NCBI GenBank assembly: GCA_944322285.1
Contig: CALUOR010000018.1
Location: 1 to 64,000 of the forward strand
Direction of reading: 5' to 3'
Length of the DNA stretch: 64,000 bases
Source: an uncultured Bacteroides sp.
GTDB taxonomy: Bacteria; Bacteroidota; Bacteroidia; Bacteroidales; Bacteroidaceae
Within the stretch, counting starts at the first letter, position 1. Every line of letters starts with the position of its first letter. The translations under genes and the position numbers were made by a program. This document shows, in pieces, positions 1-8,730 of this stretch. A model generated the notes under the pieces. It saw only the letters and a list, made by a program, of their open reading frames with translations, was not told the origin of the DNA and did no database searches.

Positions 1-268
1 TAGGATTATATTGAACCCAATCCTAACTTCTTGCTACAGAAGTATTTATCAAGCGACCAGTCTGGGCGCACTGGCATTAATCAATGTCGTCATAAATTTG
101 TTTTTTATATTCTGCTATTTTTCTTGTTGTAAAAATAATCAGATAAACGCTTCCGGAGAAAAACAGATGATATACAATCCGATATACACCCATTTAACTC
201 GCTTATAATCAGCCATATTTAAAATCTATTTTTTTAAGAAGATGCTATGCTTTTTATAAAAGAAGAGC

Positions 269-276
269 TATCTTTG
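269..276 (+). promoter_or_regulatory. Promoter -7 box of the TPR regulator gene
   Basis: TATCTTTG matches the Bacteroides TAnnTTTG -7 consensus and lies 25 bp before the ATG at 302. No clear -33 box is visible at the expected distance. The upstream stretch 1-268 is AT-rich and I see no convincing gene in it; a 65-codon frame there lacks any recognisable family feature. Confidence 0.6.
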
Positions 277-301
277 CCATGTAATAAAACATCGTTTAAT
301 C

Positions 302-2221
302 ATGAATGCCCGATACATTGTTGTTTTGCTAACCTTGCTGATGGTGTCTTGCTCCCTACGCAGGGAAACCCCCTCGAATGAAAATGTCCTTCCGTGGAAG
401 TCTGTAAACGAAAAACTGATGACACTACGGAAGGAAAGAAAGGTACAAGAAGCCTTGGAGCTCTCCCATCAGGAAATTCCCCGCCTTGTGCAAGCTATGG
501 CGGAAGAAACTGACTCGCGCGACTCGCTCCTTGCCCAAGCCCGTCTGATGATGGACATCTGTTATGACTCCTACATGAACGCTCGTCAGTATAGTGCCGG
601 CTTAGCTTTCATGGACAGCCTGAATGCCAACAACATGGTGCGAACACATTGTCCCTACGAGTTGCTGCACTATCGCGCCACTTTCCATCAGATGATGGGC
701 GACAATGAGGAAGCCATCCGACTGGCGGACGAATACCTTGCCCTACCCCGCAATCCCGACAAGAGCCGTTTCATCCAACAGGCCGAGGCCATTAGCGGAG
801 TATATATCTATTGTGGAAACAACGTTCCCCAGGCCATCGAATTGCTGGAGCAAGCCATTGAAGCCCATGAGCAAGGAGGGTACTTCCGCAACATGATACG
901 TTTAATTTCCCGATTGGGCATTTATTACCGCCTCACGGGGCAATATGAAAAAGCCGCGGAGACCAACCAAAAAGCCATAGCCAACTATACCGACGACATG
1001 CCTACACAAAACGTGGTTATAGCTTATGGCGAACAAGCCAACTTGTACGGAGATTTGGGGATGTACGAACAGGCGTTACAGATGAACGAATTAGCATGTC
1101 GTTACTCCGTTCGTCAGGACAGCTTTGGGCTGGGCGATCTCTATCGGTATCGCGCCCAGCTTTTTCGCAAGTTGAAGAAGCGGGATTCCGTTTTCCACTA
1201 TTTGCGCTTGGGTGAACAGGCCTCAACTGCCCAGCAGAGTTTTAAAGGAGTGTTTGTCAATCGGGTAACTACAGCCGAAGCCTATCTGGATTATCCGGAT
1301 TCGGTGCAAAAGGCTTTGCTATTAACCCGGAGCATCTGCAAGGACAGCCTCCGGATGCCGCCTTGGGCCAAGGCTCAGCTAAAGTTGCACATGGGACGAG
1401 CCTTGATGCTGACTGGTGATGAAGCGGAAGGCGTGAAGCTCGTTCACAATGCCTCACGGGATTTTGGCGGTATGGGGATGCTGGCAGAAGAATATAACGC
1501 GAATGCCATTTTGCTGGATTATTATAGCTCTTGGAGAAAAAAAGACCCCTTTGAATATTATTATGAACGTTGCCGGCTTTTTTCTGACTCGTTGAAGCAG
1601 GCGGAAATCATGCGTGCCGTAGCTGCCGCCAATATCCGGTTTGACACGCATCGCAAGGAGGAGGAAAACAAACTGCTCTCCGCCCAGTTAGATTTGCAGA
1701 AGCAACGCCTTTCCTACAACATTGCGATTTCTGTGACCTTGTGCCTGTTGCTCATATTGTTTGTAGCTTATTACCTTTTCCGGCGCAAAGTGCACCGGCA
1801 GACTCTTGAAAACAACCGCCTTGAGATGCAACGCCTTATCAGCCGCCAGCAAGAACTGAACCGACGCAACGAACAATTGAACAAGCAGATAGAGGAAGCA
1901 ATGGCCTCCAAGAATCTTGAAACCATCCGCCAACTCACAGTGCAAAGTCTGCTCAGCAAGGAAGACGAACAGGCTTTCCGGCGTTCGTTTGCCGCGCTCT
2001 ATCCCTCCTATCTGCCCCGTCTGCGTGAGCGTTTTCCGCGCTTGACACGCAATGAAGAGTTGCTTGCCATGCTTATTGTTATTAATCAAAGCACGGACGA
2101 GATAGCGTTAATCATTGGCATAAACCGTCAGAGTGTGAACGTAATTCGTTCACGAATGCGCAAAAACATGGGACTGAGCAAGGACGAATCGCTGGACGAG
2201 ATACTGAAAAGCTTTTTATAA
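302..2221 (+). CDS. TPR-repeat membrane regulator with C-terminal LuxR-like HTH
   Basis: This 639-residue protein probably senses an envelope signal and acts on transcription. Residues 1-17 form a lipoprotein-type signal ending in a lipobox (LMVSC, Cys17). Residues of about 60-440 are helical repeats of TPR type, for example the segment with GQYEKAAETNQKAIANY. One transmembrane helix follows at about 472-494, then a charged coiled coil (about 500-545). The C-terminus (about 580-635) ends in an LTRNEELLAMLI...TDEIALIIGINRQSVNVIRSRMRKNMGL segment typical of a LuxR-like helix-turn-helix. The family is common in Bacteroides, where targets are mostly unknown. The gene is monocistronic and converges on dnaX across a palindromic repeat array. 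An HTH on a protein with a lipobox is topologically odd; the signal may work as an uncleaved anchor. Confidence 0.75.
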   Translation: MNARYIVVLLTLLMVSCSLRRETPSNENVLPWKSVNEKLMTLRKERKVQEALELSHQEIPRLVQAMAEETDSRDSLLAQARLMMDICYDSYMNARQYSAGLAFMDSLNANNMVRTHCPYELLHYRATFHQMMGDNEEAIRLADEYLALPRNPDKSRFIQQAEAISGVYIYCGNNVPQAIELLEQAIEAHEQGGYFRNMIRLISRLGIYYRLTGQYEKAAETNQKAIANYTDDMPTQNVVIAYGEQANLYGDLGMYEQALQMNELACRYSVRQDSFGLGDLYRYRAQLFRKLKKRDSVFHYLRLGEQASTAQQSFKGVFVNRVTTAEAYLDYPDSVQKALLLTRSICKDSLRMPPWAKAQLKLHMGRALMLTGDEAEGVKLVHNASRDFGGMGMLAEEYNANAILLDYYSSWRKKDPFEYYYERCRLFSDSLKQAEIMRAVAAANIRFDTHRKEEENKLLSAQLDLQKQRLSYNIAISVTLCLLLILFVAYYLFRRKVHRQTLENNRLEMQRLISRQQELNRRNEQLNKQIEEAMASKNLETIRQLTVQSLLSKEDEQAFRRSFAALYPSYLPRLRERFPRLTRNEELLAMLIVINQSTDEIALIIGINRQSVNVIRSRMRKNMGLSKDESLDEILKSFL

Positions 2222-2288
2222 ATCCCCGACTCTGTCCTTGACGCAAAATAGCACTCTGCTTCAACCGGACAAACCTATGCTTTGCCGC

Positions 2289-2354
2289 AATCCTTCCAAG
2301 GGAGGACTGCAATCCTTTCCTAGAAGGACTATAGTCCTCCCCTGGAAGGACTGA
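2289..2354. repeat. Array A: three 22-nt palindromic units
   Basis: Three units start at 2289, 2311 and 2333, an exact 22-nt period. Each is a near-palindrome of form A(A/G)TCCT..CC..GG.AGGACT. The array sits between the convergent ends of the TPR regulator gene and dnaX, so it could also act as a bidirectional terminator, although no long T-run follows. It belongs to the set of seven locus-specific arrays in this window. Confidence 0.8.
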
Positions 2355-2374
2355 TTTAGAAGCAAGCTATCATG

Positions 2375-4165
2375 TTAGAATAACTCTAATCCGAACTCTT
2401 CCCTCAATTGTTGGAGAGCGTTATTCTTCTGAGCCATCATCTGATATTTCTCTACACGGCTATAAGCGCGAGTCTTCTCGGAAGGCGCGCTTACGCGGAC
2501 TTTCATGGCAACCTTCCCATTCTTTAATCGGGTACGCAAATAAGACTCTACACTAGGAATCAGAGCTATGAATTCTTTAGCAATAAGTTCGTTGTCCACT
2601 ACGACCTCAAAAGAAGTATCGTCCAATAGCGTAAGATGCATGGCATGCATACGGGTAGAGAGAGCCACTTGCTCCTTAGGCATGGTGTTGGCATATTCCT
2701 GCCAATAGAAGTTAACGTCCCGCTCGGTTATCATATAATCCTCCTCAGGTAAGTGTTGAGGAGCTTGCACAGGCACGGCAGGTGCTTCCGCTTTTAACTG
2801 GGGATGCTGCTTGATGGATACGCCCAAGCCGCCAATCTTTACTACCGGAATCTTCTTCTCTTCTTTCTCCTTAGCAAGCAGGACGGATACCGGAGAAGGT
2901 GCGGATGAAACCTGAGGAGAAGGTTGAGGCGCGGCAGATTGAGAACGAGCTTGTGATTGTTCGGAAGTTGTCGTAGCCGCAGGCTGCTGAGCCGTAGTGG
3001 CTTGTGGAGTAGTGAATATGGGTTTTATCTTCTGCTTAGGGCTACGCCCACCACTGATGGCTTCTTCCTCACCTGATGTTATTTGCGCCACCTGTATTAA
3101 AGTCAACTCCACCAGCAAACGTTTGTTTTTACTGGTGCGATAACTTAAATCACAATCATTACACAACTTCATGGCACGGTAGATGAACGGAAGAGGACAT
3201 CTCTGCGCCTGTTCCTGATAACGCTGGCGAATGCTGGCACCTACTTCAAGCAAGGGCAGGGTGACGGGGTCCTTGCTCACCAATACATCACGGAAATGAG
3301 AAGCGAGACCCGTAATGAAATGACTTCCCTCAAAGCCCTTGTTCAGCACCTCGTTGAAGAGCAGCAAAGCATCGGTAACTTTATTCTCCAAAAAACAATC
3401 GGTCAGGCGAAAATAGTATTCGTAATCAAGCACGTTCAGGTTCTCTATAACGCTCTGATAAGTGATGTTTCCACCCGTGAAACTCACTACTTGATCGAAG
3501 ATGGACAAAGCATCGCGCATACCGCCATCGGCTTTCAAGGCTATGACATTGAGTGCTTCCGGCTCGGCCGAAATGCCTTCTTTCGAAGCCACATAGGCCA
3601 AATGAGCCACAATGTCCTCCACCCGGATGCGGTTGAAGTCATATATCTGGCAACGGGAAAGAATAGTAGGCAGAATCTTATGCTTCTCCGTAGTAGCCAA
3701 AATGAAGATAGCATGATGAGGAGGCTCTTCGAGCGTCTTCAGGAAAGCGTTAAAGGCTGAGGCGGACAACATGTGCACCTCATCGATGATATATACTTTA
3801 TACTTCCCGATTTGTGGCGGAATGCGCACCTGCTCCACCAATTGTCGGATGTCATCCACCGAGTTATTGGAAGCAGCATCCAGCTCGTGAATGTTGTAAG
3901 AACGCTGCTCGTTGAAAGCCACGCACGACTCACACTCGTTACACGCCTCGCCATCGGCAGTAGGATGCAGGCAGTTGATGGTTTTGGCAAAGATGCGGGC
4001 ACAAGTAGTCTTACCCACTCCACGCGGTCCGCAGAACAGATAAGCGTGAGCCAGCTTGCCAGTAGCAATGGCATTCTTCAAAGTAGTAGTTAAAGCACGC
4101 TGTCCTACCACCGATTCGAAAGTGGACGGACGGTACTTCCGGGCCGATACAATATAGTCTTCCAT
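2375..4165 (-). CDS. dnaX: DNA polymerase III subunit gamma/tau
   Basis: The clamp-loader ATPase subunit of the replicative polymerase, 596 residues. The N-terminal AAA+ module shows a Walker A motif GPRGVGKTT near residue 50. A four-cysteine zinc site follows (C..ACNECESC), then a DEVHMLS Walker B segment and the SRC motif ILSRCQIYDF. The middle carries a proline/glutamine/serine-rich linker at about 385-450, and the C-terminus is a tau-like domain. The start at 4165 gives the usual MEDYIVSARKYRP beginning. A -7 box TACATTTG (minus strand, 4200-4207) lies about 35 bp upstream, giving a leader of roughly 28 nt. No frameshift slippery site was sought in detail. Assignment is secure. Confidence 0.97.
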   Translation of the reverse strand: MEDYIVSARKYRPSTFESVVGQRALTTTLKNAIATGKLAHAYLFCGPRGVGKTTCARIFAKTINCLHPTADGEACNECESCVAFNEQRSYNIHELDAASNNSVDDIRQLVEQVRIPPQIGKYKVYIIDEVHMLSASAFNAFLKTLEEPPHHAIFILATTEKHKILPTILSRCQIYDFNRIRVEDIVAHLAYVASKEGISAEPEALNVIALKADGGMRDALSIFDQVVSFTGGNITYQSVIENLNVLDYEYYFRLTDCFLENKVTDALLLFNEVLNKGFEGSHFITGLASHFRDVLVSKDPVTLPLLEVGASIRQRYQEQAQRCPLPFIYRAMKLCNDCDLSYRTSKNKRLLVELTLIQVAQITSGEEEAISGGRSPKQKIKPIFTTPQATTAQQPAATTTSEQSQARSQSAAPQPSPQVSSAPSPVSVLLAKEKEEKKIPVVKIGGLGVSIKQHPQLKAEAPAVPVQAPQHLPEEDYMITERDVNFYWQEYANTMPKEQVALSTRMHAMHLTLLDDTSFEVVVDNELIAKEFIALIPSVESYLRTRLKNGKVAMKVRVSAPSEKTRAYSRVEKYQMMAQKNNALQQLREEFGLELF

Positions 4166-4303
4166 ACTCAGTTATGCGCATTCTTGGTTAGTCACTTTGC
4201 AAATGTACGCAAAAAAAGCATTCTATCGGACATTTCCTTTGTCTTTTCATGAGCAAACTTGAATGTTTTGCACTATCTTTGCAAGCGGCAAAGCATAATC
4301 ATT

Positions 4304-4609
4304 ATGGACAATTTGGTTTTATTCTGGCGCCGCATCTGTAGGCACAAATATTTGATAACGTTACTGATATTCGGCGTTATCATCATTTTTCTGGATGAGA
4401 ACAGCCTCATCCGGCGATTGAAACTTTATCATGAGACAAACGAATTGCGTAGTGAAATAGACAAATACCGCACGGAATTTGAGAATAGTACCCGCCGGCT
4501 GAACGAACTAGCCGTAGACTCTGGAGCCATCGAAAAGGTAGCCCGCGAACGATACTTCATGAAGAAGCCCAACGAAGATATTTATGTATTTGAAGAAGAC
4601 TTAGAATAA
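4304..4609 (+). CDS. Septum formation initiator (FtsB/DivIC-like)
   Basis: A 101-residue bitopic cell-division protein: a short cytoplasmic N-terminus, one transmembrane helix (about 14-32, YLITLLIFGVIIIFL), then a periplasmic coiled coil with a heptad pattern (about 40-75) and a conserved end with IEKVARERYFMKKPNEDIYVF. In the FtsB/DivIC family this segment builds the FtsQ-FtsL complex. The ATG at 4304 is preferred over an upstream in-frame ATG at 4259, because the -7 box TATCTTTG (4274-4281) lies between them. The stop is 2 bp before the next gene, implying co-transcription. Confidence 0.88.
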   Translation: MDNLVLFWRRICRHKYLITLLIFGVIIIFLDENSLIRRLKLYHETNELRSEIDKYRTEFENSTRRLNELAVDSGAIEKVARERYFMKKPNEDIYVFEEDLE

Positions 4610-4611
4610 TT

Positions 4612-4959
4612 ATGAAACAAATTCTTCCCGCCCTTTTTACCGTAGGTGCCCTTATGGTGGTTACAGGTGCCAGCGTCTACGTTACCGGTTGGCCAGCGGC
4701 TCCCTACGTCTACACGGTAGGAGCTACCCTCGTGGCATTGGCTCAGATTAACGACCGTCCTCGTGTGCAGAATCCCGCCATCCGCCGATTGCGTTTCCAA
4801 CAGATACTGGGTGCTCTGCTTCTAGTGCTAGCCGGCACACTGATGCTGCTCACCCGTCATAATGAATGGATTGTGTGCCTCACCATAGCCACCATCTTTG
4901 AACTATATACCTCCATACGGCTTCCGCAAGAGGAGGAGAAGGAATTGAAGGGAAAGTAA
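4612..4959 (+). CDS. Small four-helix membrane protein, unknown function
   Basis: A 115-residue hydrophobic protein with about four predicted transmembrane helices (roughly 5-25, 30-48, 65-83, 86-105) and a charged, glutamate-rich tail. I do not recognise a named family. It begins 2 bp after the division-protein gene, so the two are probably translated from one mRNA, which suggests but does not prove an envelope or division-related role. It converges on the M16 peptidase gene with a 1-bp gap, leaving no room for a separate terminator. Confidence 0.75.
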   Translation: MKQILPALFTVGALMVVTGASVYVTGWPAAPYVYTVGATLVALAQINDRPRVQNPAIRRLRFQQILGALLLVLAGTLMLLTRHNEWIVCLTIATIFELYTSIRLPQEEEKELKGK

Positions 4960-4960
4960 A

Positions 4961-6196
4961 TCAGCTTTTACGATAGTGTAACACCACACTATTCTCCCGC
5001 CGAAGTGCCTGATGAGAAACTTCGCGCAAGTGCCCAATGGTCACGGTGCGATAATGAGGCACTTCCTCGTTGATATCCTCGGCTTGGCCTGTTAGCTCAA
5101 ACCACGCCAGATTGTTAGCTACATTCAGATAGTTGATGTTGCCGAAGATTTGGGTAGACTCGAACTTGTTCTTCACTTTCTCCAACTCGCGCTCGTCCAC
5201 GGTTTTATGCCGAAGCAAGTCCAATTCCTCCCAAATAGCGTCCTCAGCTTCTTCCAACGTAACACCGGCAGAAGGCCGCCCGCTAATCTGAAGCAACCCA
5301 GCATCGCGTGAGCCGGAGATGTAAGCATCTATATTAGAGAATAATTTACGTTCTTGCACCAAACGCTGGTTCAGACGGCTGGAACGACCGTTGGCCAACA
5401 AATCAGAAAGTATATCGAAAGCATAATAGTCCGGTTCATCCCGTCGGCACATGTGAAAGGCCATGAATAGCGCGTCTACCGGAACCGGACGCTTTACTTC
5501 CAGCCGACGCTCTTCGTCCTGCGTGGGTTCCTGTGCAAGTTGACGGACTGGCACTCCACGTCGGGGTATGTCCCCAAACCATTTCTGCGTCAAGCGCACC
5601 GTTTCTTTCCAGGAAATGTTACCTGTAACGGCTAACACGGCATTGCTAGGAGCATAGTGCCGGTAGAAGAATGTGCGGACTTCGTCGAGCGTGGCCTGCG
5701 CGATGTGCGAGAGTTCCTTGCCGATAGTAGGCCAACGATAAGGATGCACCTTGTAGGCCAAAGGACGCAACAGGTGTCCCACATCGCCGTAGGGCTGGTT
5801 CAGGCAACGTTGCTTGAACTCTTCCATTACCACACCCCGTTGCACCTCCAGGCTATGCTCGCTGAAGTCCAGCCCCAACATGCGGTCAGACTCCAGCCAA
5901 AAACCAGTTTCCACGTTCGCCTTGGGAATGGTCAGGTAATAGTTCGTAATGTCATTGTTCGTCCAGGCATTGTTCTCTCCGCCGGCCAGCTGGAGCGGCG
6001 TGTCATAATCGGGAATATGCCGTGAACCGCCAAACATCAGGTGCTCAAACAGATGGGCAAACCCCGTATGGTCGGGGTGCTCGTCACGCGCACCGACATC
6101 ATAAACAATGTTCAACGCCACCATCTGCGTCGATGTGTCTTCATGATGCACCAGACGCAAACCGTTCTCCAAAGTCAACCGATTGATACGCTCCAT
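4961..6196 (-). CDS. M16 family zinc metallopeptidase
   Basis: A 411-residue single-domain-pair M16 protease (insulinase/processing-peptidase family). The inverted zinc motif HxxEH is visible as HLFEH near residue 47, and the downstream Glu ligand lies in a GVVMEEFKQR segment. The second half carries the inactive M16 C-terminal domain with the GRSSRLNQRLV motif. An ATG at 6196 (MERINRLTLENG) is chosen over a TTG six bases upstream. No signal peptide is seen, so the enzyme is probably cytoplasmic. It lies 9 bp downstream of the cyclophilin gene on the same strand, so the two form an operon. Substrate unknown. Confidence 0.9.
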   Translation of the reverse strand: MERINRLTLENGLRLVHHEDTSTQMVALNIVYDVGARDEHPDHTGFAHLFEHLMFGGSRHIPDYDTPLQLAGGENNAWTNNDITNYYLTIPKANVETGFWLESDRMLGLDFSEHSLEVQRGVVMEEFKQRCLNQPYGDVGHLLRPLAYKVHPYRWPTIGKELSHIAQATLDEVRTFFYRHYAPSNAVLAVTGNISWKETVRLTQKWFGDIPRRGVPVRQLAQEPTQDEERRLEVKRPVPVDALFMAFHMCRRDEPDYYAFDILSDLLANGRSSRLNQRLVQERKLFSNIDAYISGSRDAGLLQISGRPSAGVTLEEAEDAIWEELDLLRHKTVDERELEKVKNKFESTQIFGNINYLNVANNLAWFELTGQAEDINEEVPHYRTVTIGHLREVSHQALRRENSVVLHYRKS

Positions 6197-6205
6197 GGAC
6201 AATCC

Positions 6206-7042
6206 TTACAACACTTCCACTTTCTTGATTTTGACATCTTCTTCCGGACGGTCGTTCCGGTCGGTCTTCATTTGCTGGATTTTATCCACCACGTCCATGC
6301 CTTCCACAACTTCGCCAAACACGGTGTATTCGTTATCCAAATGGGGTGTCCCTCCCACTGTGGTATAGGCTTTCACCTGCTCAGGCGTGAAGCGGAATTC
6401 CGGTTGGCCTGCCATCTGTTTCTCCACTTGGGCTATCAGCGTGTCTTGCAAGTTCATCAGCCCTTCCTGGTCGTTGTTGCGGCGCATCTTGTAGATTTCC
6501 TTCGCATGCTTGGCCGCCAAGGCGTTGAAAGCGTTGTTGAAACGCATATTGTTCATCTGCGTCTCCATATTTAATAAGGTGGAATCGGTATAGACCTTAC
6601 CCGTTACGATGTAAAATTGGCATCCGGAAGATGCTTTCTCAGGGTTCACTTGGTCGCCTTGACGGGCTGCAGACAAAGCTCCGCGCTTGTGGAAATACTT
6701 GGGATAGACAAACTCGGCCGGCACCGTATAGCCCACATCGCCCGCTCCCAGCATCTTACCTTTGGGCGCGTCTTTCGAATCGGGGTCTCCCGCCTGTATC
6801 ATAAAGTCTTTGATGACACGGTGGAACAAAGTGCCTTCGTACGTCCCGTTTTGCGCCAGTTTGATAAAGTTTTCGCGGTGCTTTGGCGTTTCGTTGTACA
6901 ATTTGACAATGATGTCGCCCGCCGTCGTTTCAATCTTCAGTTTTGTCTCTTCATTCATATCTTTATTCTCTTTTTGTCCGGGCTTGCATGCCGCCAAACA
7001 GCACGCAAACAGGGTTAATAATACAATTACAGTTCCTTTCAT
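6206..7042 (-). CDS. Peptidyl-prolyl cis-trans isomerase, cyclophilin type, lipoprotein
   Basis: A 278-residue envelope foldase. The N-terminus is a lipoprotein signal with lipobox LAAC at about residue 19. The cyclophilin core shows VKLYNETPKHRENF, FHRVIKDFMIQAGDP and EYTVFGEVVEGMDVVDKI. Relative to short bacterial cyclophilins there is an insertion of about 70 residues (about 150-215, SGCQFYIVTGK... to PEFRF) that is helical and charged. The promoter -7 box TATATTTG (minus, 7069-7076) gives a leader of about 20 nt. It is the first gene of a two-gene unit with the M16 protease. Confidence 0.93.
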   Translation of the reverse strand: MKGTVIVLLTLFACCLAACKPGQKENKDMNEETKLKIETTAGDIIVKLYNETPKHRENFIKLAQNGTYEGTLFHRVIKDFMIQAGDPDSKDAPKGKMLGAGDVGYTVPAEFVYPKYFHKRGALSAARQGDQVNPEKASSGCQFYIVTGKVYTDSTLLNMETQMNNMRFNNAFNALAAKHAKEIYKMRRNNDQEGLMNLQDTLIAQVEKQMAGQPEFRFTPEQVKAYTTVGGTPHLDNEYTVFGEVVEGMDVVDKIQQMKTDRNDRPEEDVKIKKVEVL

Positions 7043-7097
7043 CTCGCTTTTTGTTTAATTTAAGTCTGCAAATATACTAAAATCAGCCAAAAGCCAT

Positions 7098-7105
7098 TAC
7101 CTTTG
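7098..7105 (+). promoter_or_regulatory. Promoter -7 box of the NtrC-type regulator gene
   Basis: TACCTTTG matches TAnnTTTG. It lies between an upstream in-frame ATG-like start near 7105 and the ATG at 7135, so it settles the start at 7135. It is arranged back to back with the cyclophilin promoter (7069-7076, minus strand). Confidence 0.6.
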
Positions 7106-7134
7106 TGCTTGAAAAGATAAAAAAACATCAGACT

Positions 7135-8493
7135 ATGAAATCCATTTTGATTGTAGAAGACGACATTACTTACGGCATCATGCTAAAGACCTGGCTCACC
7201 AAGAAAGGGTTTCAAATCTACTCGGCCAGTAGCGTAGCCCGTGCCCAAAAAGTGATTGATGCGGAAACAATCGACTTGATTTTGTCTGACTTACGCCTTC
7301 CCGACCATGACGGAATAGACATCCTGCGATGGCTGATAAAGCGCGAGCGCATGATACCTCTCATCATCATGACGGGATATGCCGACATTCAATCGGCCGT
7401 ACAGGCCATGAAGTTAGGTGCATGCGACTATGTGCCCAAACCTATCAATCCCGACGAACTACTGAAGAAGATAGAAGACGCCCTGAAGAAGAGCGAATCG
7501 GGCGACGCACCTTTGGCTTCCAGGCAGAAAGCAAGTTCGGACGGGATGGCTTCAGCCTCACCCTCCGATTTTTTGGAAGGAGAAAGCGATTCGGCCAAAC
7601 AACTCTATAATTATGTCCGGTTGGTAGCCCCCACCACGATGTCGGTACTTATCAACGGCGCCAGCGGCACGGGTAAGGAATACGTGGCCCACCGCATTCA
7701 CCAGCTCAGCAAACGAGCCGACAAACCTTTCGTAGCCATCGATTGCGGCGCCATCCCCAAGGAACTGGCCGCTTCTGAATTCTTCGGCCACGTAAAAGGA
7801 GCGTTTACCGGTGCCTTGACCGACAAGAGGGGAGCTTTTGTAGAAGCCAACGGGGGAACCATTTTCTTAGATGAGATAGGAAACCTGAGCTACGAGATAC
7901 AAATACAGTTACTCCGTGCCCTCCAAGAACGGAAGATACGTCCCATCGGATCCAACAAAGAGATTCAAGTGGATGTACGCCTGATTTCTGCTACCAACGA
8001 AGATTTGGAACAGCAAATCGGTAAGGGGACCTTCCGCGAAGACTTGTATCATCGAATCAATGAATTCACACTCTACATGCCTTTGCTGAAAGAACGCAAG
8101 GAAGATATCTTGCTCTTTGCCAACTTCTTCCTCGACAAAGCCAATCAGGAAATGGGCAAACACCTTATCGGATTCGATGAGCAAGCTTGTAAAACAATGG
8201 AAGCCTACCATTGGCCGGGAAATCTACGACAAATGAAGAACACAATTCGCCGGGCCACTTTATTGGCAACTGGCAATTTCATTACTATAAATGAATTGGC
8301 AGACCTACAACAGTCCCCTACTCTACCAGTTGCCGGCATGCCTCTGCGCGATGAAGAAGCGGAGAAACGCCACATCATTGAAGCCTTGCGCCAAACCGGA
8401 AACAACAAAAGCCGTGCCGCCCAACTATTGGGCATCGACCGCAAGACATTATACAATAAATTGAAATTATACGGAATAAGCGACACATTGTAG
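7135..8493 (+). CDS. Sigma-54-dependent response regulator (NtrC type)
   Basis: A 452-residue transcription activator. The receiver domain (1-120) has the acidic pocket at Glu8/Asp9/Asp10 and the phosphoacceptor Asp52 in LILSDLRLPD. The AAA+ domain (about 145-370) has Walker A GASGTGKE, the sigma-54-contacting loop GAFTGA and Walker B GGTIFLDE. A Fis-type helix-turn-helix (NNKSRAAQLLGIDRKTLYNKLK) ends the protein. The family activates RNA polymerase carrying sigma-54 after phosphorylation by a partner kinase; no kinase gene is adjacent. A sigma-54-like sequence lies about 110 bp downstream at 8604-8619, in front of a candidate RNA, and might be a target. Confidence 0.95.
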   Translation: MKSILIVEDDITYGIMLKTWLTKKGFQIYSASSVARAQKVIDAETIDLILSDLRLPDHDGIDILRWLIKRERMIPLIIMTGYADIQSAVQAMKLGACDYVPKPINPDELLKKIEDALKKSESGDAPLASRQKASSDGMASASPSDFLEGESDSAKQLYNYVRLVAPTTMSVLINGASGTGKEYVAHRIHQLSKRADKPFVAIDCGAIPKELAASEFFGHVKGAFTGALTDKRGAFVEANGGTIFLDEIGNLSYEIQIQLLRALQERKIRPIGSNKEIQVDVRLISATNEDLEQQIGKGTFREDLYHRINEFTLYMPLLKERKEDILLFANFFLDKANQEMGKHLIGFDEQACKTMEAYHWPGNLRQMKNTIRRATLLATGNFITINELADLQQSPTLPVAGMPLRDEEAEKRHIIEALRQTGNNKSRAAQLLGIDRKTLYNKLKLYGISDTL

Positions 8494-8499
8494 AAAAAA

Positions 8500-8545
8500 T
8501 CCACACTCAACTCCACAAATCCACAAATATTCCACACTATCCACA
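8500..8545 (+). repeat. Cluster of five TCCACA motifs
   Basis: TCCACA occurs five times in one orientation, starting at 8500, 8512, 8520, 8531 and 8540, just after the regulator stop codon. The last copy reads CTATCCACA, one mismatch from the DnaA box TTATCCACA. A very AT-rich stretch (8560-8700) follows. DnaA binding, or another repeated-site protein, is possible but unproven. Confidence 0.5.
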
Positions 8546-8603
8546 GTCTCAAAGAAATAACTATTTGCCTATTCATCAAGTACTTATATGCAAATCAACA
8601 TTT

Positions 8604-8619
8604 TGGCATAGAAATTGAT
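8604..8619 (+). promoter_or_regulatory. Sigma-54-like -24/-12 element
   Basis: TGGCAT, five bases, then TTGAT. The GG (8605-8606) and the -12 element (8617-8618) have the obligatory spacing; the -12 pair reads GA rather than GC. It lies downstream of an NtrC-type regulator gene and upstream of a candidate RNA. One mismatch in an AT-rich region means chance occurrence cannot be excluded. Confidence 0.35.
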
Positions 8620-8730
8620 GAAATAATTATAAATGAACGAATATAACTTAAACCAAACTTAATGTATTAATCATAAAAGCAAGTGAAAAATAAACGTTAG
8701 TATTAGTAGCCCTGTTTATGTTTGTTTGTG

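Noticed and set aside
11..208. 65-codon frame at the left edge
   Set aside because: No promoter, family resemblance or coding-like composition. Possibly one hydrophobic helix by chance in AT-rich DNA.
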